DNA from: Euglena gracilis
Lineage: Eukaryota; Euglenida; Euglenophyceae; Euglenales
Length of the DNA stretch: 64,000 nucleotides
Reading direction: 5' to 3'
Assembly: GCA_039621445.1 (NCBI GenBank)
Contig: CP154956.1
Coordinates: 63,132,257 to 63,196,256 of the forward strand
A program made the translations under genes and the position numbers. The notes beneath the pieces were generated by a model that was not told the DNA's origin, did no database searches, and worked only from the letters and a program-made list of their open reading frames with translations. Every line of letters begins with the position of its first letter. Within the stretch, counting starts at the first letter, position 1. This document shows, in pieces, positions 22,019-31,725 of this stretch.

Positions 22019-23554
22019 TCACTGGCCCACCACCACGGCCCCCGGTGTCCTCCTGGAAGGAAAGCTGCCGCTGCTGCTGGCGCTGCTGCTGTTGCTGCTG
22101 TTGCTGTTGCTGCTGTCGCTGCTGCTGCTGCTGCTGCTGCCTGCGGGAGCTGGTTTGGGTCGTTTTGTCAGGTTCGCGGCTTTGCCGGTCCCTTGGGGGG
22201 TGGGAGGCTCCTCCGGTGGTTGTTGAACCCTCCCCCCTCCCGCTGGGGCTGGGTCTTCGGCTGCGGCGGCTTTGAGCACATCCCATTGGTTGGGGTGTGC
22301 GGGGATCGGAGGGGGGCCTGCCCGGTTTGCCCCACTCTCCCCCCTGGTGCTCCTTTGGTTGGCTGGGGGCACTGACTCCCCCCGAAAATGGCGGTCTTCG
22401 AAATTTTCCTTCATTTTTTGGAGTTCTCGGGTCAGTGCAGCGATGGTCTCTGCCATTCGCTTCAGCTGCTTGTGCACGGCTGCCCCTCGCCTGCCGTACA
22501 CAGGGGTCCACTCGGCACCCTCTTCCTCTCTTTGACCTTGGGTGCCCTGCACACTCTCAGGGCGGGAGGGTCTGAAAAATCTCATGGCGGCGGGGTTTTC
22601 TGTCTCCCCAGGGCGGTGCCCACGGGTCGCTTCCCTATTGGGTCGCCAAGGGGCTTGGGGCCGGGGTATATCCCGCTTTGCGAACTCCCCTGCGGAACGG
22701 GTTGGCGGGGCACAGGCACCACGCTGCCTGCCGCCCGCCTGGACATTGTGCTGTCTCGCTCCGGGAGCGTGGGGGAGTGGTGGTTGGATGGCTGCCCTCG
22801 GGGGTTGCCTTCCGGGTTGTGGTGCCGAGGACCAGGGTGGTCGGCCTCCCCAATCCTGGCGCCTTCGTGCCAGTCGTGTGACTGGCGCTCCTGGGCAGTG
22901 CTGCTGGCCATAGAGGCTGGCTGCTGCTTCGTCGAGCCATTGCTGGATGGCCTCCCTCCGTTGTGGCCCGCAGCAGGCCCAGACTTGGCTTTGCAGCTCG
23001 TGGTCCCAGGAAAAGAATATTGCCTTCCCTCGGCCTGGCTGCCTGCGCCTCATTGCTGACTTCCATTCCTCGTACTTTTCTCTCCACTCTTTCGGCCACT
23101 CGCTCAAAGTGGTGTACTTCCGCTCCTTGGAGGGGGCTTGTGAGGACGAGTCATCGTCTTCTTGTTCTTCTTCTTCTTCGGTGAGGAATGCTTGTGGCGG
23201 CGGGGCAGGCAGCATGAGGCGATTGGCAGCCTCGATGGCTGGGATGGCCGGGGCCTCGATGAGGCCTGTGGGTGCCGGGCCGTTGATGAGTGCATTGACT
23301 TGCACGTTTTGCACCAGGGCCGGGGGTTGCCCCTGTTGGTGGGTGGGGAGGTAGATGGGAATGGGGACCCGCACCTCGACCGGCACTGGCACCCGAACCT
23401 CCACGGGCACCTGCACTGGGACTTGCACCAGGCGCTCCACGATGCAATCCACGAAGACCGGCTCGCGGACCGGAACGGGCACCTGCCTCTCCACGATCAC
23501 CGGTCGGTCCACCAGGACCACCCGCTCCTGGTAGACCTCACGGATGGCTGGCAC
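22019..23554 (-). CDS. 511-codon ORF, gag-like, with Val/Pro repeats and Ser-rich tail
   Basis: The longest intact non-repetitive ORF in the window. Residues 10-70 are a Val/Pro/Arg repeat (for example VPVQVPVEVRVPVPVEVRVP). Residues 125-135 are an acidic run. Residues 140-215 contain a Trp/Glu-rich segment (LSEWPKEWREKYEEWKSAMR) and a possible CC pair. A long Pro/Arg/Gln-rich basic region follows, then a helix with KRMAETIAALTRELQKMKEN near 390, and a Ser/Asn tail encoded by a CTG-type triplet run. It lies downstream of a retrotransposon RNase H on the same strand and is flanked by GA/CT runs. The first segment resembles alveolin repeats, but composition alone could explain that. The best guess is ORF1 or gag of a non-LTR element; a host gene is possible. 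Confidence 0.5.
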   Translation of the reverse strand: MPAIREVYQERVVLVDRPVIVERQVPVPVREPVFVDCIVERLVQVPVQVPVEVRVPVPVEVRVPIPIYLPTHQQGQPPALVQNVQVNALINGPAPTGLIEAPAIPAIEAANRLMLPAPPPQAFLTEEEEEQEDDDSSSQAPSKERKYTTLSEWPKEWREKYEEWKSAMRRRQPGRGKAIFFSWDHELQSQVWACCGPQRREAIQQWLDEAAASLYGQQHCPGAPVTRLARRRQDWGGRPPWSSAPQPGRQPPRAAIQPPLPHAPGARQHNVQAGGRQRGACAPPTRSAGEFAKRDIPRPQAPWRPNREATRGHRPGETENPAAMRFFRPSRPESVQGTQGQREEEGAEWTPVYGRRGAAVHKQLKRMAETIAALTRELQKMKENFEDRHFRGESVPPANQRSTRGESGANRAGPPPIPAHPNQWDVLKAAAAEDPAPAGGGRVQQPPEEPPTPQGTGKAANLTKRPKPAPAGSSSSSSSDSSNSNSSNSSSASSSGSFPSRRTPGAVVVGQ

Positions 23555-23633
23555 CGGTGGAGCTGTAGTGGAGGCCTCAGCATGGTGCTGGGAGGATGCA
23601 CCATCGTGGACGGCCGGGGTGTCTCCCCCGGCC

Positions 23634-23635
<2 letters not shown>

Positions 23636-23720
<85 letters not shown>
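23636..23720. repeat. (CT)n dinucleotide array
   Basis: More than 40 CT units just upstream (minus strand) of the 511-codon ORF start. Confidence 0.95.
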
Positions 23721-23722
<2 letters not shown>

Positions 23723-24025
23723 GGGGGAGGGAGGGGGAAGAGAAGGACAAACTGCCTATTTGAAAGACAATAACTCCGATGGGTTGGAGACCCGGCTGTG
23801 TCTCATCAGCCTAATATCAGGGGGGGAGCATATCAGTTAATATAACAGTCGGCCATTAAAATGACAAAACTAACCACCTCGGCAGGCGGTGAAGAAAGGA
23901 AAACAACTTCTTGCAACTAAACCACTATGAAGATTGGTTGTGTGAAGGGCTTACTCCAAAGGGGGGGGCTGGGTATGTCCCCCAAGAAAACCTCACATTA
24001 CAAAACAGATGTACAACTCGGTGAA

Positions 24026-25690
24026 TCAATGGACAGCGGCGAGTGCATTCAAACAGTTGGCAAATCGAGAGGAGTCTGAGGACATTACACGCCATCGGTC
24101 AGCAAATACAATGTGATCAGGGGGTGCAGACAAATGGGGCGCGGTCACACAGAGACAAAAAAACTGGGGCAGTGGTGACTCCTCACTTTGCCATTGGATA
24201 GTCAGAGTTCCCTCCCCCGGAAACCTCTGTAGCCAACGTGGCACCTGAAAGTCCCACCCTCGCAAAGTGTTGCAAGCGAAAAACCCGTAGACTGCTCCAG
24301 CTACCACAGCATCATGCCATCCCCAACGCTGGGGGTTGGAATGCAGCAAACCTTCTATCACCCTGTCAGATTTTAGGGGAGCGTGCAATGTGTGTTTGGA
24401 TGTACTTCCGAGGGAGCCACATCAGGCGGCTTGTGGGTGGCTCCGCCTCTTCCCCTGTTACGAGAAGACCCGAGCGTGTCAGAGACAGGGTTCCCTTTCA
24501 ACTTGGTATCCGTCAACAGAAAGGCATATCGAAAACGGCTGGTCATCTATAATGATCCGGGCTGTGTAGGGATCCAGAAGGGTAACCTCCTGTCCAACCG
24601 CATGCTGCTCAATGGTTTCTCGGAAACTAATGCAACAAGCAAGGAATAGTTTCATGCACTCCCATCGCAGATGGTCGGTCAGCAAAGTGGATGGCTTGTG
24701 GCAAAAAAGACAAAAAGCCAAGTCAAATTGAGGTAGAAATGCCACTGATCGTATCCAAATGCACATACCAATTTCACTCCAGTTCAGCAAATTATCTTGG
24801 AGCAGATTTTCCCAGGTGCGACTCAAAGGAAGGGGGAAAACATCCGGGAAACCAGCAAGGCGCGGCACATGCTCCCGATACACACGGTCAAATATAGACT
24901 TTGGGGACAAAACCGGCACACCCTTGTGCTTGAGCACAGGCACCCATCGTAGCCCACACAAATTTGGGAGATCAGCAAAACAAGGTCGCCGAGAGGCTGT
25001 CTTTGCCAAAGAATCTGCATGCCATTGGGCTGATGCTGCGTGGCCATGTGCGTGCGTATCATGTTGTGCTGGTACAACCCCTCCAGGCAACCCAATTTGG
25101 TGAAAATTTCAGCAATGTAACTCATTACCTGCGAAATGGGCTTGGAGTGTGGCCGTTTCGGCAGACATCCATGAGAGCAGGACAGGTTGTCTGACAGAAT
25201 GAGGGCAGACTGCCAATGAAATCCCTTGGCAGTGTACAGCATGTGTGCAGCCAGGCCCTTAGCAAGCCACTCGGCAGCCCAGAAGAGGGGTCGCACACGT
25301 CACAGCTGCCAAACACGGTAGCAAGGGTCCCTGCCCTGCCAAACAGAACTGCTGCAAAACCTAAAATGCTGCCGTTTACCGAGCCGTCTGTCACAATGCA
25401 CACTTTGCCACAAGGCTGGTTTCTGCACCAGCACACAATAGGGTCATTGCCGAGACCGGGGGCTTCCCAACTCAGGGCGTACTCAGTTGCAATCTGACGA
25501 AGATAAAACTGACCTGACATGCTTCGTCCGAGGCTGGAGGGTTGAACCACATAGCCTGCATCAGCTGTGCTGTGTACACACTCCTGCTTTGCAAACACTC
25601 ATTAAAACAACAGAGCAAATCGGACTCTCCAACGAAGTAGCAGCAGGGGAAAACCAAGCCCACCTCGGGCGATGGGCAACAAAATAAACG
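24026..25690 (-). pseudogene. Non-LTR retrotransposon 3' coding remnant with RNase H domain, frameshifted
   Basis: Three minus-strand frames overlap in order and together give an RNase H domain. They are VTDGSVNGSILGFAAVLF (first Asp) near 25390, EWLAKGLAAHML and ALILSDNLS (Glu and second Asp) near 25230-25180, and QWHADSLAK (last His/Asp) near 25020. A C-terminal FCLFCHKPSTLLTDHLRWEC follows, a CCHC-type motif typical of LINE C-termini. Two frameshifts separate the parts. Frames below 24480 probably continue the same C-terminus. The reverse transcriptase that should lie upstream is absent: the fragment is cut by the CATA array at 25700. Confidence 0.75.
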
Positions 25691-25700
25691 CCTCTGGGAA

Positions 25701-26152
25701 CATACATACATACATACATACATACATACATACATAAATACATACATACATACATACATACATACATACATACATACATACATACATACATACATACATA
25801 CATACATACACACATACATACATACATACATATATACATACATACATACACATACATACATACATACATACATACATCCATCCATCCATCCATCCATCCA
25901 TCCATCCATCCATCCATCCATCCATCCATCCATCCATCCATCCATCCATCCATCCATCCATCCATCCATGCATGCATGCATGCATGCATGCATGCATGCA
26001 TGCATCCATGCATGCATACATACATACATACATACATACATACATACATACATACATACATACATACATACATACATACATACATACATACATACATACA
26101 TACATACATACATACATACATACATACATACATACATACATACATACATACA

Positions 26153-26184
<32 letters not shown>

Positions 26185-26205
26185 CATACATACATACATA
26201 CACAC
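25701..26205. repeat. Compound tetranucleotide array (CATA, CATC, CATG)
   Basis: CATA units to about 25876, CATC to about 25967, CATG to about 26018, then CATA to 26205. This successive homogeneous replacement is typical of microsatellite drift. It abuts the 5' side of the RNase H fragment. Confidence 0.95.
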
Positions 26206-26749
26206 ACGCACATATGAAAGCAGGAAATACTAATGGCAACAGAAAAGCAAAACCAAAGATACCTGTTTGCTCAATTTTTTGCATGTGAAAAATGCAAATG
26301 ATGTAATTTAGAAATTTCAAGACCCTGAGGGGGTTTCATATTTGGGGTGATATTTGGGTTGGACAAACTTCCGAAACTAAAAACGTACATACAATTTTGC
26401 CCCAATTATGCCCAAATTTCACCATTTCTAGGCAAAAAATCTAGCTGATGACCATTTTTGGGACAAAATATGTCAAAATCATGCCTAAAGACGTCACGAA
26501 ATGATCAAATTTGTGACATTTCTTCCATCTCGCGCCGTTCATGTGGGTTTGTCAGCGTTTCCCCAGAGGGGGTAGAATAATTTGGGGGGGGGGGTATGTT
26601 GTTCATCAGAAGAGCGCTTGTTTGGTTTTGAGGAAACACATGGGCATTAGCATTGTAAACCAGTGGAAAATTCCTTTCAAAAGGCATTCTCATAGCCTAA
26701 AATTAATATGTGTGTGTATTTTTGAGACAAAGAAAAATGGGGAGAAACA

Positions 26750-26870
26750 CCACCATTCCTTCAAAATCAGGGGGGGGGGGGTAATTACAGCAAAAATTAT
26801 TCCAAATTATACGGGATTATGTGGCAATTATGCAGGATTATGTGAGATTATACGAAAATTGCAGAGTAAA
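26750..26870. repeat. ATTATGCGGGATTATG-word cluster
   Basis: Words ATTATACGGGATTATG, AATTATGCAGGATTATG and GAGATTATACG follow each other. The same word appears beside the mariner end at 29893-29925 (TTTATACGGGATTATGCGGG). Confidence 0.5.
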
Positions 26871-27303
26871 AGTGAACAATAGCTGTTTTTAGCATTAATA
26901 TAAAAATTGGAAACCTGCAACTTTGGCCTGAAACACTGGTCCGAAATGCCCCCCAAAAAACAGTATCTCATCATTTTGTGCCTAATTAAGTGGTTTTCCG
27001 GGTTTTTGTGGGAGGGGCTCACCTCTGTGTCGCTTCACACCAACAGAAGGGTCTGATATTTGGGTCTAATTTTTGTGTTTTGTTTTGGGTCAGCCCAGGG
27101 TGTCTTATTTGGGGGGGTGCGTGATTTTGCAAAAAAAAAAAAGGTTGGATATTGAACTCCATGCCACTCTCCTGGGCTTTAGAAATAGGTGTTTGCGTCC
27201 CTTATGAGGACGACAAAATGCTGGTGTACAATGGGAAAAAAACATGGCATTTACGTTAAAAATAATTTTAATTACTAAAAACACCCCCTATATTTTAATG
27301 CAG

Positions 27304-27571
27304 GCACTGAGGGCGGGGACCTCCTCCAACCTCAAAACTGACGAGGGCGCAGAAAAATATTTTCAAATGTGGAAAGCAAGGTTGTTTCCACCACTTTGCA
27401 CAGGTATCTTCATCATCGGCAGCTCCCAAACCGTATGGGGGAAAACCCAAAATCCTCAAAGCATACCAGCGTCAAATCTTTGATGAATGCACCCAGACAA
27501 AAACTTTCAGGTATTTTGGGGGGTTTGAACTTGAAAAGGCATACAAAAATAACAATGAATATGAAAATTAG
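27304..27571 (+). CDS. Candidate exon pair, plus strand, unrecognised
   Basis: Acceptor TATTTTAATGCAG at 27303 opens ALRAGTSSNLKTDEGAEKYF then QMWKA, up to a possible donor at 27380. A second open stretch from 27404 reads SSSAAPKPYGGKPKILKAYQ, RQIFDECTQTKTF and continues to a TAG at 27569. The apparent intron of 23 nt is too short to trust, and the phases do not join cleanly, so these may belong to one degraded exon. No family is recognised. Confidence 0.3.
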
Positions 27572-27595
27572 AGAGAGAGAGAGAGAGAGAGAGAA
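27572..27595. repeat. (GA)n dinucleotide array
   Basis: About 12 GA units directly after the candidate plus-strand ORF stop. Confidence 0.9.
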
Positions 27596-27892
27596 AATGT
27601 CAATTTTTCCATCTCCGAGGCAAGCACTTGAAGGAAATTAGCTTGGCTTTCAATGAAGGAGGGGTGGGTGGTGTGTCGGACCCCCTGAACATCAAACATC
27701 TGGGAGTCTGCAGTCCCCTCGCCCCCCCCCCCAGGAGGGACGTTGAAACCCCTCCCCCACCACCTCAAACAGGGCTTCATCTATCCCCGCCCCCCTGAGG
27801 ACCAAGAAATTACAAAAAGTGATGAAATTGGGTCAGGTTTAGGATTAAAAGAGCATTCATTGTGCAAGGAAGTTGCCGCGGCACGGGCACTT

Positions 27893-27968
27893 CACGGTAA
27901 AAAAAAATTTGGGGGGTGGCGAATAATTATGGAACAAGACCTGGCTAATAATTATGGAACGTAGTTTA
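27893..27968 (+). repeat. Mariner-type terminal repeat, left copy (direct orientation)
   Basis: A 76-nt sequence from CACGGTAAAAA through GGTGGCGAATAATTATGGAA to GGAACGTAGTTTA. It is almost identical to 29820-29894 and in the same orientation, not inverted. Ends of the type GGTGGCGAATAATTATGGAA are common at Tc1/mariner right termini. Confidence 0.85.
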
Positions 27969-28118
27969 ATCCCTCATATTTTATTAAGATCAAATACTGA
28001 CCCAAACAGGATTTCACCAACCCCCTGGTGTTTTTTCCCTCGAATTTCAGAGATGCCCCACACACCTTCCAGATGTGTTAAAATATGTTTCTGGCATATT
28101 TTTCCGCAGCTTTGCACC

Positions 28119-29706
28119 ATGCCCCGCAGCTCGGGTGATGGCAGGTTGGCCAAAAGGCTGCATGTGCTGCAGCTTAGGCAGCTGGACCCCAAGATGTCCA
28201 GGTTCGAGATAGGCCGGTGGGCAGGGATGAATGTCTCCGCGGTGCGAGGTATCCTGGCCGTCTTTGGCAATGCCGACATCTCCCTGGGCGCCCCAGCAGC
28301 CCACAAGGGTGCAGGGAGGCCCAAGGAACGGTCAGCGCACATTTTTAGACTTTTTGAGCCCTCTTTTACTACCATTTCGTACCCTTAGGCACCTGGCCTA
28401 TATGGTCAGCCGCAAGCACCGCAGCACCCTGCGGGAGTTGGCGTACGAGATGTACAAGTGGGAGTGTGCACAGATCCTTGCAAGGCCACCTGGGGCCAGA
28501 GTGAAGGTGGTGCCCAAGAAGGCATCACTCCAGACCATAATGAGGTATGAGGTACCACCTAGCAAAACCAAGAACTCAATTTTGCCCTCAAACCCAGGTG
28601 CCTGAAGGATCAAGAACTACAAAGCTGCCCGGGTGACCTTCCTGACACTGGCCAACAAGAAGAAGCGCATCCAGTTCTGCAATGCAAATATGAACTGAAC
28701 CTGGGACGAGGTATGACCAAAACATCTCCCAAACCTTGCTAAACCCGTTTCTGGTCACAGGTCGTCTTCAGTGATGAGAAACGCTTTAGCCTGTTCAATG
28801 ACGGGCCTATCCGGGTGTGGAGGCGCCGGGTGGACAAATACAAGCAGGGCTGCACCCGGGAGGAGAAGAAGTTCTGTAAGAGCATCATGATGCACCTGAT
28901 CAAGCACAACGGGCAAGCTCGGCTAACCCGTTGTGACCATCGTCAGGACTCTACCTCTTACCAAACTGTTGTCCTCCAGCCTAACTTGAACTTTATAAGG
29001 CGGGTTGGTGCCCAGGACTGTTGGAACCCAATAGTGTACCAGCACGATGGGACTTCGTCCCATACATACAATTGCTTACCGACCCCGGGGGGGGGGGGGG
29101 GGGGGGGTCACTCCACTTTTTTAAAAACCAGTCAGTCACTCATTTTCAAAAAACCAGCCAGTCACTACCCCCCGGGGGGGGGGGGTCGGCCACTCAGAAA
29201 AACGGCCACTTTCCAGTCACTTTAGGCCATTTTAGGCCCAAAAAAAATTTCCGGCGCCTTCGGCGCCGGGGTCACTCAAGCCACTTTTGCCCACTCCTGG
29301 CCGACCCCCCCGGGGGGGGGGAGGGGTCCGGGCCAAAAACCAGTCAGTCACTTTGAAAAAACCAGTCACCCACCCCCCGGGGGGGGGGGGGGGGTTGGTC
29401 AGTGCTTAAGCAATTGCCTGGTCCCATACCAGCCTTGCAACTCAGCGGTATCTTAGGAACCACCGGGTGCAAATTTTGCCAAATTGGCCCCCAAATTCAC
29501 CAGACCTCAACCCGGTAGAGCACTGCTGGGCCTGGCTGGCCAAAAAATTGGTGGGCCAAAAATGTGACACGGAGGATGGCCTGGAAAAGGCCATCAGGGA
29601 TGCCCGGGACATCCGCCCCGCCTCCCTCATACCCAACCTCTTTGGGTCCATGGTGCGCCGCCTGTCGGCCGTCGTGGTGGCCCGTGGGGCCGCCACACGG
29701 TACTAA
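28119..29706 (+). pseudogene. Tc1/mariner transposase pseudogene with introns
   Basis: The N-terminal helix-turn-helix region begins at an ATG at 28119 (GDGRLAKRLHVLQLRQLDPK). The catalytic core shows VVFSDEKRF (first Asp), VYQHDGTSSHT (second Asp) and WPPNSPDLNPVEHCW (third acidic residue). Three short GT-AG introns fit: 28331-28388, 28545-28597 and 28711-28760. Exon 3 needs a one-base frameshift near 28612. It also has an in-frame TGA at 28696, where a Trp is expected before WDEVVFSDE. A 348-bp element interrupts the gene between the second and third catalytic residues. The C-terminus ends ARGAATRY with a stop at 29704. The copy is therefore dead. Confidence 0.9.
29069..29416. mobile_element. 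CCAGTCAGTCAC-word element (family I), nested in the transposase
   Basis: The ends CAATTGCTTA and TGCTTAAGCAATTG are inverted. The words CCAGTCAGTCAC, CCAGCCAGTCAC and GGCCACT recur throughout. The centre has a perfect hairpin, CCGGCGCC-TTC-GGCGCCGG, at 29251-29269. Another copy is at 62652-62985. Insertion splits the transposase after HTYNC. Confidence 0.8.
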
Positions 29707-29819
29707 CATCCTTCCACATGTGCTCTTGGGCTGCCACAACACTCACACAGTGCATTGGAGCATTAGGCATGCACTTTCCGTGAGTGTTCCAGCTCCACTT
29801 GCACGTGCCTCGCATCCTC

Positions 29820-29894
29820 CACGGTAAAAAAAATTTTGGGGGTGGCGAATAATTATGGAACAAGACCTGGCTAATAATTATGGAACGTAGTTTA
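29820..29894 (+). repeat. Mariner-type terminal repeat, right copy
   Basis: A 75-nt copy of the repeat at 27893, ending GGAACGTAGTTTA. Given the orientation of similar Tc1/mariner ends, this is the proper right end of the element. Confidence 0.85.
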
Positions 29895-30361
29895 TACGGG
29901 ATTATGCGGGATTGTGCGGGATTATATTTATAAAAATTTACACCCTGAACAATGCACATTAACAATTTACCACTGGAAAAAAAAAAGCATGCAAAAATAT
30001 GATCCAGAAATGACACAAATATTTTATAAAATGTTTTCTCGGGCGTTTTCATTTTTGGGCCTTGCCTTGCCTTTTTTTGCATTTGCCTGCGAATGGATGT
30101 TATTGCTGACTTTCAATAATCTGGGAAGCTGTTTTCACCAACTCAGATATGCTGTACAAACTTCTCGCCTTTGTAAACATAGACTGTCTTTTTCCACTCT
30201 TTTCCTGACACAGGGCTTCAAAAATCAAATTAATTATTGCACATGTGCTGCTGGATTTTGCCTGATCTGACATTAAGTTACGAAAAAAAAATTCAATTCT
30301 CTGGATCATTTGGCGTCCAAAAATATTAAATTTCATGAGAAGGTGCATAAATGACAACAAA

Positions 30362-30512
30362 GGGAGGTTTTGGGTGCCATTTTGGTTCCTATGGGACTTC
30401 GAAAAATTTCAAAAAATTTGGGGAGTTACCACCCCTCCCCAAATGACACCATAATACCCCCCTGGGGCTGGGACTTTGGGCAAAAAAAAAAAATACCCGG
30501 GGGGTGAGAAAT
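30362..30512. mobile_element. Family F element fragment
   Basis: Blocks GGGTGCCATTTTGG, GGGACTTCGAAAAATTTC and CTGGGACTTTGGGC match 62455-62605 in the same order and orientation. Only one end is present. Confidence 0.6.
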
Positions 30513-30990
30513 GTTCGCACATACCACTGAAGCAAACCTGTTGGGATGAGTCTCATAGGTGAGGAACGCTCGATATCATCGTTTTTAGAAAAATCAGACC
30601 GATTGGTAAAGCGCATTGCCCGAAAGGGGGCCGTCGTACCAGCCTACAGAGGAGACCACACACTGAGAACAAATACAACAACTTCGCATCCTCAAAATCT
30701 AACTTTTCCCAACATTATCCCTTCACTCGCCAGCATTAACCCTCCATCACCCACCGCTTCTTCCCACTGTGTTGCTGTCTCAAAAGTTGTCTCTTTCATA
30801 AACACACATATGTGTGTGGGCTCGTGTACACGCGTGCAGCGTGCATGCGTGTGTGCGCGCATCTGATTAAACGAAGAGACAAACAATATGAGAAGATTTC
30901 AATTATTTACAAGAAAAAAGAATTTAAAAATGAATACTGTCTGACAGTATGCATTTTGCAACAAACCCGAGCCCCTTCTATATCCTGCAC

Positions 30991-31075
30991 ATGAAGAGAT
31001 GGCTGATGGTCCCGAGGTCTCCGCCTCGATGATGCTCCAGCACGCTCGACGCACTGCAGCGTCATCGTATCCGAC
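30991..31075 (-). CDS. Candidate exon (VGYDDAAVRRACW)
   Basis: Acceptor TTTTGCTGTCCTTGCAGAG precedes VGYDDAAVRRACWSIIEAET then SGPSAISS, with a GTGCAG donor. The phase (0 to 1) is compatible with the exon at 17284-17426 and with the candidate at 31405-31482. Not recognised. It could be an upstream exon of the DIxGA-motif gene, across a 13.5-kb intron. Confidence 0.35.
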
Positions 31076-31404
31076 CTCTGCAAGGACAGCAAAATTGCCA
31101 TCAATACACTTGGTTTCAAGCAGCAAGAAATACTCATGAGCTCGTTTCTTAAGCTTTCAGAAATAGCAATCTCGTGTTCACACGTTTCATGGAGAAAAAG
31201 GATCTTTGGAATGCATGAAAAAGAATTACATCAAAGCCCACAGAAATAGCTTCATTGACAAAAGAACTAAGCATCCAGGAAAATAAGGGCCCCCTTCCTG
31301 AGCTGTGAACCCCCAACACACACTGGCTCATTGCTTGGGCTGGGTAACTTTATTCAATTCCAATTACCCAAGGTTATGAATAGCAGTGCTTGCATGATTG
31401 AGAC

Positions 31405-31482
31405 CTGTGCAGTGGGATAATTGAAATCATCCAACATATTTGCTGCACTTGGAAGGGGAATCAAGCAGCCATGAATGAAAGC
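31405..31482 (-). CDS. Candidate exon (AFIHGCLIPLPSAANM)
   Basis: Acceptor TTCCTCTGTCTCAG and donor GTCTCAAT bound 26 codons, AFIHGCLIPLPSAANMLDDF then NYPTAQ (phase 0 to 0). GCLIPL is reminiscent of the GCVIPF of the asparaginase exon at 52318, but the rest does not align, so I do not call it a paralogue. Confidence 0.35.
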
Positions 31483-31725
31483 CTGAGACAGAGGAACATT
31501 CAAGGAACATAAATGGCCTTCAATGCTCCTTTCCATCCATCTTTTTGATTCCACTTAGGCAGCGTAACACGCATTCAAGGATTTCTTCTTTTGTTGGTGT
31601 GCACATTTGCCCACAACAACATTTTTTTAAAAAAAGAATACAGCTCTCCCTAGATACCTGACAACACCTGGCTCCCGAAACCCAAACAATGAAATCAGGA
31701 TGTAATCTGGTGCCCCAGGACACGG

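Noticed and set aside
21323-22226. Open frames with poly-YLPT followed by a GC-rich segment
   Set aside because: The first half is the CTAC array, and the second half is antisense to the 511-codon ORF.
22019-23554. Calling the 511-codon ORF an alveolin
   Set aside because: Only about 60 residues are Val/Pro-repetitive and the EKIVEVP signature is not present. Composition alone may explain the similarity.
31405-31482. A second asparaginase paralogue, from GCLIPL resembling GCVIPF
   Set aside because: Only five residues agree and the flanking sequence does not follow the family.
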